NCBI GenBank assembly: GCA_964035795.1
Contig: OZ038327.1
Span: forward strand, 3,633,651 to 3,697,650
Direction of reading: 5' to 3'
From: Pterobdella sp. o SKG-2022
Taxonomy: Eukaryota > Annelida > Clitellata > Hirudinida > Piscicolidae
Length of the DNA: 64,000 nt
The first letter of the stretch is position 1. The number at the start of each line of letters is the position of its first letter. The notes under the pieces were generated by a model that searched no databases, was not told the origin of the DNA, and was given only the letters and a program-made list of their open reading frames with translations. Positions 53,702 to 64,000 of this stretch are shown here, one piece after another. The translations under genes and the position numbers were made by a program.

Positions 53702-56700
53702 ATGAGTTATTTTCTTGATGTGGATAAGCTCATGTTTATTTTAAGAAAAGTTCTCATCGCTATAGGTGAGTTTATGTTACACATATCTACAAAGAGAGTA
53801 AATATATCCAAATTTTTGTTGCTTTTACAGATGAACTGTTGTAGATATGTTTATATTATTATTGGTAGTTTGTATATTATTGGTAGTTTGTATATTATTG
53901 GTAGTTTTTATATTATTATTATTATTATTATTATTGGTAGTTTGTATATTATTATTATTATTGGTAGCTTGTATATTATTATTATTATTGGTAGTTTCTA
54001 TATTATTATTATTTTTATTATTGCTAGTTTATTATTAAGCCAACCATGCTATTCAAGGATCAACCTTAAAAGCACTGACTGCTACATTGAAGGCTGGCAA
54101 GTCCAGGGCATATTGTCTTCTGGGATAACTTGGTTGAGTCCATCCTGATAAATAAGGGTGGCTTGTATCTTTGTAGAGTCTGTATAAAGATCTGGATTTT
54201 CTATATTATTATTTTTATTATTATTATTTGTTTGACGTCTTTTGCCTCATAGCATTAGGTTTCATCTGCATTTTTTTTGTTTATATTTGAAAGATATTCA
54301 TTACAGTTTAGTTTTTGTATTTTTTATTCAAGATACTAAAAAATTAATTAATATTGTTCAAATTTATAATAATGAAAATAATAATAACAATAGTAATAAT
54401 AATAATAGTAATAATAGCAATAATGGTATTTTTAGAGTGGTATTTCATTGATAAAAAAGGATAAGGTGTCTTCAAATAAACTATTTGTTTTACTCAAATT
54501 ATTCCACTATTAATTCAAAAAAATTTTTTAAGAACATTTTTCATGACAAACTTAATCATCGTAGTTGCATTATAGTATGCATCTTTCCTTTTTCCAAGAG
54601 GTCGTTGATCCCTTTCATCAGTATTCTTTCATAATTTAATATTTATTTTTCAATAATAATATTCAAATATTCTTTATAATATTGAAATAATATATAAAAT
54701 CGATTTGAATCACACTTTTATTAACTGAATAATAATAATACGAAGCTTTCCGTAAGTTACTCACATTAGTTTTTGTTAATAGGCTAGTTTAGTTAATCAC
54801 AATATACAAAATATTTTATTTCATAAATAACGCATTAGAAATACAACTAATTCATTACCATTAATAAAGTATGTATTTATATAAATACACTACAAAATCA
54901 TTTTTCTCTAGCTTTTTTTACTCTGAATGTGTTTTTAGATAAGTTTGTTCAATTTTATTTCAAAGGCTCAAAATATACCTTCAATGAGCTTAAAAAGCAA
55001 TTTGGACGTTTAAAGGAAGACTGTTTTAGATCTTTTATCCAATTGACCTAGCTTTTGAACGCAAGTTATTAAGTAGTTGATAATGTGAGCTCAAAAACCT
55101 CAAAAGATACCTACATAAAAATTTGAAAGTTTTTTCTCGTTTAAACAATGTAGGATTTGAAGTATAAAACTTTTTAGAATTTCAAAAAAAAGATAAATTC
55201 TATTCTTATTCTACCTTCCTTCTCCCACCCTCTACTGGGTTACCAGCATCCATCCTCATTACATGCCCAAACCAGCTTAGTCTATTTTTGCGTCGTCCTT
55301 CAGTGATGTCTGGAATTCCCGGTCTGTCTCTTACTTTTTTTGATGATCTGCCATCCTTTAAGCTTACATTGCACATCCACCTAATCATCATCTTATCAGC
55401 TCTGGAAACTCTAGCGATATCTTCTTTCTTAAGAAGCCAGGTATGCACCTTGGGCACTGTTATCTTATCGCAAAAAGTTCAATTATTATAATAAAAAGGT
55501 CGATTACTGAATTGAAACGCCTTTTTTGCTCGTTTTATGATAAATATTATGTAAATAAGAACTAAAAAATCAATCTAAGTGGTTTTTTTTTGTTTTGAAC
55601 TCATAGTTGATGTTTGCCACATACATTTTTTACTTTTTATTTACTAAATATTTTTATTAATTTTTTTTACCATCTTCATTACTATATAAACCATTAAACA
55701 CAATAACCTCAAGCTAACACGACAATATTAGTTACCTGATGATGATATAGAATTAGTTACCTGATGATGATATAGAATTAGTTACCTGATGATGATATAG
55801 AATTAGTTACCTGATGATGATATAAAATTAGTTACCTGATGATGATATATAATTAGTTACCTGATGATGATATATAATTAGTTACCTGATGATGATATAG
55901 AATTAGTTACCTGATGATGATATAGAATTAGTTACCTGATGATGATATAGAATTAGTTACCTGATGATGATATAGAATTAGTTACCTGATGATGATATAG
56001 AATTAGTTACCTGATGATGGTATAGAATTAGTTACCTGATGATGATATAGAATATATCGTAAAGCTTCGTCAAAATAAAAAATTCAAATATCCCCGTGTT
56101 TTTATGATTCACAAAATGCCTTTGAAACCATAATTTTCATACCAAATACGTTTCAAACCTACTTCATTTCCAAGTTCAAAGAATATGTTCAAAAACATCC
56201 TAATCACTGCAGAAAAGGTGTTAGCCAACTACACAGGACTTATCGCCAGCAAATATATCAAGGTTCTTCTTATTCTACTGCTACTAATAGTAGTACTACT
56301 AATAATATCACTGTTATTACTACTAATACTACTTTTAATACTGATAATATTACTACTTTTTCTATTATTAATAATGATACTACTACTATTAATAATACAA
56401 CTGATTTCACTGCTACTACTACTACTACTACCAACACTACTACTACAGCATCTAACGAATTATGACAAACCAGCCTTCATCAGACATACTCTCATCTCAT
56501 TGGTCATCGTCATCTCCATGGCACTGGTTCGACAAATGATAGTTGAGAATTTTGTGAATATTTAATGAGTTTTTATTTATAGGTGCTTGCTCTCAAAAGG
56601 TACTCTTGGATGTATTGCTACATCAGATCCAGACAGGTTTGACGTCATAATAATGAGAATAATAAAATGAAATATTAATAATATTAATGAGAATAAAAGA

Positions 56701-58276
56701 AAAAAAAATAATAACGATAATGATGATAGTGATAATTGGGCTAAAAAATAAGAACTAGAAACAGCCATGATATTAAGAAATAAACAAATTCAGATTATAA
56801 TACTAATAATAGTAATAATAATAATAATAAATGATTTAATAATAAAAATAATAACGTTGACCAGCGCCTGACAGAACGCTTACACCAGGGATACATGGAA
56901 AACATTAACTTTTACAAACTCAACTTTCTTAATCCTTTTGTCGATAATGTGTTAGTGGGGAGAGGATTGGAGGAGGTAGTGTTGGGTGTGTTAGTGGTTA
57001 GAGTGGTGCTGGTGTTGGGGATGTGTTAGTGATGAAAGTGACGTTAGGAGTGTGTTAGGGGTGATGATGATGGGGGTGTATTGGTGGTGATGATAGGGGT
57101 GTGTTGGTGGTGATTGTTGTTGTTGAGTGCCAGCTTCCAAAGACTTTTCCGACACTCTTTGGAGCGAGTACCGAAAGAAACTTGCAGCTTCGAGTTGTTT
57201 GTGACTTTTGGTGAGCAGCGATAAAAATGATGGATGAATTCTCGAAATGCTTTGTGGTTGGAAGCTGACGTGGTTTAGAACCTCTTCGACACCCAGCACC
57301 ACGAGAAGGTGGATTTTTCCGCCGGGCTATTGGTGGTGATGATAATGAGGGTGTGTTGATGGTGATGATAGGGGTGTGTTGGTGATGATAATGGGTGTGT
57401 GTTGGTGGTGTTGTTGGGGCTTGTGTTGGTGTTTTTTTCTGATGTTTTTTGTGTTATAATTTTTGTTGATTCTATTAATTTGATGTTTTTGTTGATGTTG
57501 CTTTGAGAGGTTCTTCAAGACGTATTTTATCATTTTTTAATATTTTTCTTTCAAAAGAGATCAAAGAATAAGCCAAGACATAGATAAAATGTTCCGAATA
57601 TTTTCTGAGTTCATCCCCGACCTTATTATCGCTCCTTTCACAGCAGCATACTACACCTATAAGTGCTGGGAGATGTAAGTTGTTCTTTGTTTTCTATTTT
57701 TAACCACAATGTAGGAATTGATCATGTATACAATGTTGGGTTAGTGCCTAGTGATGATATAAAAACAGGAATAATTACTTCAACTTTTACAAAATACACA
57801 CACAGAACAAGCTGGGTAGGGCCGTTATCAGTTATCTTCTTTTTCATCATCTCCACCGTCATCAATAAGTTCCTCATGTCTCCGGTGGTTCGACTATCGG
57901 CCAAACAAGAAAATTTGGAGGGAGAATTCAGGTGCGGAAAATGGGGGTTGGAGATTGACGGTGTTTGGGCAGTGTAGTGTTTAGGGTGGCTGGGTTATTA
58001 GATATATACGATACTATTGATCTCAACATGGTCTTTTTTTATTATACCATCATCATCATTTTCACCATACCACCATCATCATCTTCATCACACCACCACC
58101 ATCATCATCTTTACCACTATCATCACCACCACGTCTTCTCCTATCCAGATACAAACACGTCCAACTAAGGTTGAATTCTGAGTCTGCGGCCTTTTATAGG
58201 TTATCATTTATTCATTGGCTCAACACCATATAGTGACATTGGCTTTTAATCTTTCGTATCCACCAATTTTTTCATT

Positions 58277-58351
<75 letters not shown>

Positions 58352-60657
58352 GTCATCCATCCACACCCACAGATGTGGCAGCACAGAAAAGAGAAAACTA
58401 AACAACAAACTACACAACCTAACAGCAGCACAACAACGACTTAATTATGGCCAATTCTTTCTTTCACGTTGGTTTTTTTATTGATTTTTTGGCATTCGAT
58501 TTTCATTTACTTTTCAAGATCACTTTATCTCATACATTTTGGATACAACTTTCAGTTACACCACTTTCCTCTTCATCCCACCAAACCTTTTTTTACTACT
58601 CCACACTTTCCCCCACCACATCTTTTTTCACCTTACTAGACCCCTTTCGCCATACCATATTTTTTTGTCATCACTTTCTTTTACCACTCTCACCACACCC
58701 ACCCTCACCTCACCTCACCACACCCACCCTCACCACACCACATCACACCCACTTTCACCACACCACACTTCACAGTATCGACAAACTCGGCCTCCTACTT
58801 TGGTAGCATCTTGAACTACATCATCATTGCCATCCCCATATTTGGAGGCTCTTATGATCACCTTGATCCTGGAGAATTGAATGCCAAGATCAGTGAGGTT
58901 GGTGGGATGGATGAGGAAAGAAAGAGGTTTGGTGGGTAGTGGAGCGGTAGGTGGTATGATGGCTCAAGTGTTTTTTAAAACAATTGAATGTTAAGATCAG
59001 TGAAGTTGGTGAGTAGTGGTGTTTTGGTGGATGCTGGTGAATTATGAAGTGATAAAGTGGATAGTAGGAGGATGAGATGGCTTGGTAGGGTGGTGGTATA
59101 CTGGTGGATGGTGATGATAATAAAAGACAAGGGTTAAAATATTTGATTCATGAGGGGGAGGGGGTGTGGTTATTAGGCTGAATGATGATACGGCTTGTTT
59201 CAAGGTGGTGGACGGGTCTTATAAATTTAGCATAAACATTCGCACACACGTACACAGTCCTCCTTTTACACTATGACCCTCATATACATCTTCACATCCC
59301 TTATCTCCTTGGCAACCGAAGTGGCCAACATGGCTGGCTGCTCACACAGGTCTGTATGAACTTATTATTTTTTTATTGTTTTTTCCGTTAATTTTTTATT
59401 GTTATTTACATTATTATCTATAAGTTTTGAGCTTTTTCTAAGGAAATTGGAATAATGGTTTTATTGTCAATGTCTTTATTTCTTACTATTTATTTATTAA
59501 AAATAATAATCATAATAATAACATCAATTTATTATTTTTATTATTATATACCATTTTTATTCGATATTTCAGAGTGGGTGAGTTGTTGGAAGAGATAGAT
59601 GCCTTGCGTAAAAATGGTGATGATAATGATGATGATGACGATCAAGATGGTAAAAAGGAAGTTGAACATAAGCGTGGTTATGATAATGATAATGACGTCA
59701 CCAGCACTTTCATCAATGTCGAAAAAAGGTGAGGGATGGTCTGGAACCTTCCATCACCCATCAAATTATCCCAAACCACACTATCATTCTCTTCAACCAG
59801 ACTACTAGTGTCCACACTACTTCTTACACCATCATCTCATCTACTCATCCAGTTTTCATTCCATCTTTTACACCATCTTTTCATCCACTTATCTTACCCA
59901 CCGCACCATCATCCACCTCTTTTCTTTTCTCCACCAGCATCCAGCCCACCACTCCCAAAGAAGCTTACCTTCTACATAACGTGCATGTTGTTCTTTCACA
60001 GAGTGGTCTTCCTGCTAAGACTTTAGTTAGAGGTGAGGGGGAGGTAGGAGATGAATGATCAATGGTGGGGAGGGTGGTGGTGGTAGGAGGGGATGGTGAT
60101 GAGGATAGTAATAGATATTTTAGTTAGATATTTGTTGGTAATGATGAGAAAGGCGAGTAGAAGTTAGACTGGGTGAATGGAATTTGAAACAACTAGTGGC
60201 AATACTTGTTGAAGGTTCTATATGGATAAAACAACCAGTAAATATTATCTAAAAATTTGCTTTTTAATAATAATTATGATGTTTTCTCTTCTTTTCCCAT
60301 GAATCCTCATCCTAAATATGACCTTTTATTTCTGTGACATCAACAACCAAATAATAAAATCTTTTTCTTCAGAACATCATATTCTTCCCATAACGCCTTT
60401 CGCCTCACAACACTCTCTTCCCCTCAATACACTGTTTCCCCATAACATCTTTTCCTTCAATACACCCCTAAAAAATACCTTAATTACCCTTAACAATCCC
60501 CTTAACACTCCCTTGAATACTTACCCTTAGCTCTGAGCATGCAGTTGGTAAGCGGAGAAAGCGTAATAGTGACAGGAGATTCAGGTGTTGGGAAGACTTC
60601 TCTTGTCCGGACCCTCGATTCTCTATGGCCCCTTCATCGAGGTTCTATCTATCAATC

Positions 60658-60728
<71 letters not shown>

Positions 60729-61448
60729 TTATTTATCTATCTAGCTATCTATCTATTTTTCTATCTACTCACTTCCAGGTAGGATAGAGAGGAGAGTGAA
60801 TCATGGCAAGGATGGAGTGATATTCCTTCCTCAAAAACCCTACCTCACCAACGGAACCCTGAGACAACAAGTTTGACGTCATCACGATTGAACTAATTTA
60901 TATGAATTTCAAATGTTTCATAGTTAAATTTTTAAAAAATGAAACTGTAAGAAGTTATACACTGGTTTCAAAAACAAAACATTCCAGATTCTTTTCCCGT
61001 TGGATGAGACGCAATGCTCACGTGACGATGACCTGATTATCACCGACCTATTAGACTTCACTGATTTAACACAGATACTGCATCGAGCCGGTTCATTGGA
61101 TCAAGATAACGATTGGCATTGGTAGGTTGACGAATTTTCTTTAGAATATAAATATGGCTGTAAGAAAAATAATAATTAACATAATAATGACATTGAACAT
61201 AATAAGAATAATAAGCATAAAGAAAATAAAAAAAATAATAATATTAATAGTGAAAAACTAATAATAACAATAATAAGAATGGAAATAATAATGATAAGGA
61301 CAATAAAAATAATATTGGCAGGGAAGAGATATTGTCTCCAGGAGAGGCGCAAAGACTGGCCTTTGTACGTCTTTTTTACCATCGTCCTTCCTTCGCTGGT
61401 TCTTTGCTTATTATTGAATAAATAAATAGAGATAGATGGATAGATAGG

Positions 61449-61524
<76 letters not shown>

Positions 61525-62580
61525 AAGATACCACCACTCTTACAGTATTGGACGAGGCGACAAGCCAGATAGGTGAAGGGGTGCAAGAGATGGTGTATCA
61601 GAGATGCATTCAGATGGGCATCACTCTCTTCTCTGTAGCTCATAGGGGGAGTCTTTTGAGGTGGGAGAAAAAAGGGGGGGGGGATTGGAATGTGGTGTAA
61701 GGTGGTGGAGTGTGGTTCTGTGTTGAGTTTGAATTGGTATAGTGGGGTGTGAAATATTTTCGGTTTTTTGGCTGTAGGATGGTGTGGTGAAGTGTGTTCT
61801 AAGATGGTGTGATGTGTAGTGGTTTTGGATAGTGAGAGATTGTGTGTGAACAGTTATGTGGTGAGGTGGCGTAAGTTAAGTTGGTGGTGTTGTGTAGTGG
61901 AATATGGATAGATTGTATATAGGAATGTGATGCGGTGTTTAGTATGATGTGGTGTTATGTGTAGGGGAGAGAGGGTAGGATAGGATGGGTTAGTATGGTG
62001 TGGTGCTATGTAATGGGGTAGGATAGAAGGAGATAGTTTGGTTTGGTGTGGAAGTGAGTGGTGAATTTCGAAGTTTGGTGTGTTTCTCCATTGATATCCA
62101 AGTTTTTTTTTGTTATTTTGCCTACTATAATGGTCATAATAATAAATCTTCACCAGGTTTCATCAGAAAGAACTGAGGATCGAGAAGAATGGAGAGTGGT
62201 GTCTAAGAAATATTAATAATAATGAGAGTAGTGGAGATGGTGGTGGTGGTATTAGAAGTGTGGGTGTGGATGGTGGTGTTGGGGGTGGTGAGCGTGGTAG
62301 TTATGATGGTGGTAATGAGGGTGGTATCAATAATAATGGTGTCAAAATACATATTCCAAACGATTACATATTCTGTGATACTAATAATAACAACAACAAA
62401 AATAATAGTAACAATGATATTAATAATAATAATAATATTGATAGTACTAATAGTAATGATGGAAATAGTCCTGAAAATAGTAGCATGAAAGGTAATGATG
62501 ATGAGGATGATGGAAGTAGGACTAAACTTCTGCCTGGTAATCATAGTGCTGATGATGAGGATATGAATACTAAACTATGA
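53702..62580 (+). CDS. ABCD4: ABCD4 half-transporter, copy 2
   Basis: Second complete gene for the lysosomal cobalamin exporter. Exons: 53702-53765, 53831-53840 (inferred microexon), 56175-56262, 56449-56553, 56583-56636, 56865-56950, 57558-57674, 57806-57931, 58149-58199, 58373-58467, 58776-58897, 59258-59349, 59573-59728, 59938-60032, 60531-60641, 60779-60870, 60988-61121, 61322-61398, 61546-61660, 62157-62580. All splice sites and phases match copy 1. The one amino-acid change I noticed is Ile to Met in the low-complexity tail (ATT near 39731, ATG near 62484); the ATP-binding motifs are unchanged. It is either a very recent paralogue or an assembly duplicate of the first copy. Confidence 0.9.
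54749..54863 (+). repeat. Insertion present only in duplication copy 2
   Basis: About 115 bases starting TCCGTAAGTTACTCACATTAG are absent from the equivalent point in copy 1 (about 32282). The sequence is AT-rich with no recognised element; it could be an insertion here or a deletion from copy 1. Confidence 0.75.
55206..55457 (-). pseudogene. RTE-like retrotransposon C-terminal fragment, copy 2
   Basis: Identical in its predicted protein to the fragment at 32629-32880; it was carried along by the segmental duplication. Confidence 0.8.
55731..56053 (+). repeat. 25-bp minisatellite, 13 units (copy 2)
   Basis: Same unit and position as the 7-unit array at 33155-33327, expanded by six units. 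Two neighbouring units read TATATAATTA instead of TATAGAATTA, a variant absent from copy 1. Confidence 0.95.
58279..58348 (+). repeat. (CA)n microsatellite, copy 2
   Basis: About 35 CA units in the same ABCD4 intron as 35556-35595. Confidence 0.95.
60643..60766 (+). repeat. (TATC)n array forming an ABCD4 intron, copy 2
   Basis: Counterpart of 37889-38012, with the same length and the same interruptions. Confidence 0.93.
61446..61526 (+). repeat. (GATA)n array before an ABCD4 acceptor, copy 2
   Basis: Counterpart of 38692-38772, ending about 20 bases before the exon at 61546. Confidence 0.95.
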
Positions 62581-64000
62581 TGATGATAATTGAGGGGAGG
62601 AAGTTGATGATGATGGTGGTGGTGCTAATGATAATGATGATGGTTGAGAGAAGAGTTGATGATAATGCTGAGGATTAGGACGATGATGATCATGGTCTTA
62701 ACACTGATGGTGGTAGTGATGATATAATTGATAATTATTTTTTAATCATAATAATTAAATGACCTAATGTTATTATGACTCTAACAACATTGATGGAGAG
62801 ATTAAAGTCATGTAGAGGTATCGATAGTTGATTTGGTAACTTTTTTTGGTATCAATGTTTTAATAACAACATGGTTTAAATTGGTTACTATCTCTATTCA
62901 ATGTGTGTTTCTGGAAACACTATTACTACTTGTATTACTATTGTTATTAGAAGGGGTACTACTAATACTAAAGAAATGCTACTACTACTTCAAATAATAA
63001 CAATATCTTTGCCACTACTACTACTACTACTACAGAGAACCGAAATAACGATAATATTATTCATATTTATGAATTTTAATATAAAAATGTTGGTAATTTA
63101 TGTTCTTTACGTTTTGTTGAATCATCATCATCATCATCATCCTCTTCATCATCATCATCATCCTCTTCATCATCATCATCATCCTCTTTGTCATCATCAA
63201 CATCTTCATCCTTTTCATTATCACCATTGTCTTATAACCCCGTTGTGTTGGTGTATTGTTGGGTTTTCCATCAAGTGTCTGTTGTTATTATTTATTTTAT
63301 TATTGGTTTGTTTTTTAATCTTTTTATTAACATTATTTTTTTGTTGGTGTTGATATTATTATTTTTTTGTTGTTTATAATCTTATTTTTGTTTTTGTTGT
63401 TTATAATCTTATTTTTGTTTTTGTTGTTTATAATCTTATTTTTGTTTTTGTTGTTTATAATATTTTTTTTGTTTATATTATTGCTGACGTTAATATTATT
63501 ACTAGTTTGTATTGTTAACATCTAAGTTTAGTTTTCAAATTAATTATCACTATTTGAATTGATTTAGTTTTTGATTTTTATTGTTTTCTTTTGGATTTCC
63601 AAGGGTTCTTTTGCAGCAGATTACATCAGTTTTGTTTCCAGAAAAATAAAAATTATGTCTGAGAAGAGATTTCTAGCAGACTAATGAATTATGATAAGAT
63701 TGTACTTATCGAAAATTTTAGTTTCTTTAAAATAAAGTATCTTTAAAATCCTCATTTTTCGAAAAATAAAAACTGAAATTTGAAATAAAAGGTACTTACG
63801 ATGTCTCTAAAAGATTTCTAGAAATTTTACATGAACATATATGTTTGCGACGTAAATTTGGCAGCCGTTTTCGTCTAAAAAAAGGCGTGTTTTGGAGCAA
63901 ATTGAAAAATGCGATTATTTCGGCTCCCAATTACCTGTTATTTAGGAGTTTTACCTTAAAATGGTCCTCTCCATCTATACAAATGCATCAAAAAAACCCG
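62581..64000. other. ABCD4 3' flank, copy 2; no gene seen
   Basis: Same repeat-rich flank as 39828-41247. It is still matching copy 1 at the last base of the window, so the duplication boundary is not reached. Confidence 0.6.

Larger units (their letters stand above)
50265..64000 (+). repeat. Segmental duplication, copy 2 (contains ABCD4), cut by window end
   Basis: Near-identical repeat of 27863-41247 in the same orientation. Indels relative to copy 1 include about 40 bases near 52145, about 115 bases at 54749-54863, six extra 25-bp minisatellite units (55731-56053), a longer CA run and one base in a G-run near 61680. Confidence 0.97.

Overview
The window is from an animal nuclear genome. 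It is AT-rich and crowded with microsatellites, and its genes are split by GT-AG introns. It carries four recognisable animal gene families, a U6 snRNA gene, tRNA-derived SINEs and at least two non-LTR retrotransposon types. It looks like an invertebrate, but I could not assign a species or phylum from sequence alone. Exon models below were built by hand from splice sites, reading-frame phase and remembered similarity to the human proteins; every coding junction I list keeps phase.

Layout. 1-3477: an intron of DHX29 holding a decayed RTE-like LINE (about 179-3348). 3478-19326 (+): the DHX29 RNA helicase gene, 29 visible exons, 5' end outside the window. One of its introns holds an antisense U6 snRNA gene (13208-13316); another holds a broken LINE of the restriction-like-endonuclease type (about 15120-18960). 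20496-24777 (-): a secreted calcium-activated nucleotidase (CANT1/apyrase), convergent with DHX29, with a second duplicated signal-peptide exon at 27127-27181. 27863-41247: first copy of a segmental duplication carrying a complete ABCD4 gene (+, 31260-39827). 41495-41610 (-): an orphan fragment of a CANT1 last exon. 42069-42493: two tRNA-derived SINEs in opposite orientation. 44638-48929 (-): the 3' part of an auxilin/GAK gene (PTEN-like C2 end, Q-rich clathrin-binding region, J domain) whose 5' exons are not seen. 50265-64000: second, nearly identical copy of the ABCD4 segment, cut by the window end.

The host genes are unrelated housekeeping functions: translation initiation on structured 5'UTRs, nucleotide hydrolysis in the secretory pathway, lysosomal cobalamin export and clathrin uncoating. 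They do not form a pathway. The points of real interest are structural: the recent ABCD4 duplication, the duplicated CANT1 first exons beside (TATC)n arrays, a likely functional U6 gene nested antisense in DHX29, introns made almost wholly of microsatellite, and a repeated G/T-rich-start, C/A-rich-end asymmetry inside introns. I found no prokaryotic, CRISPR or viral system.
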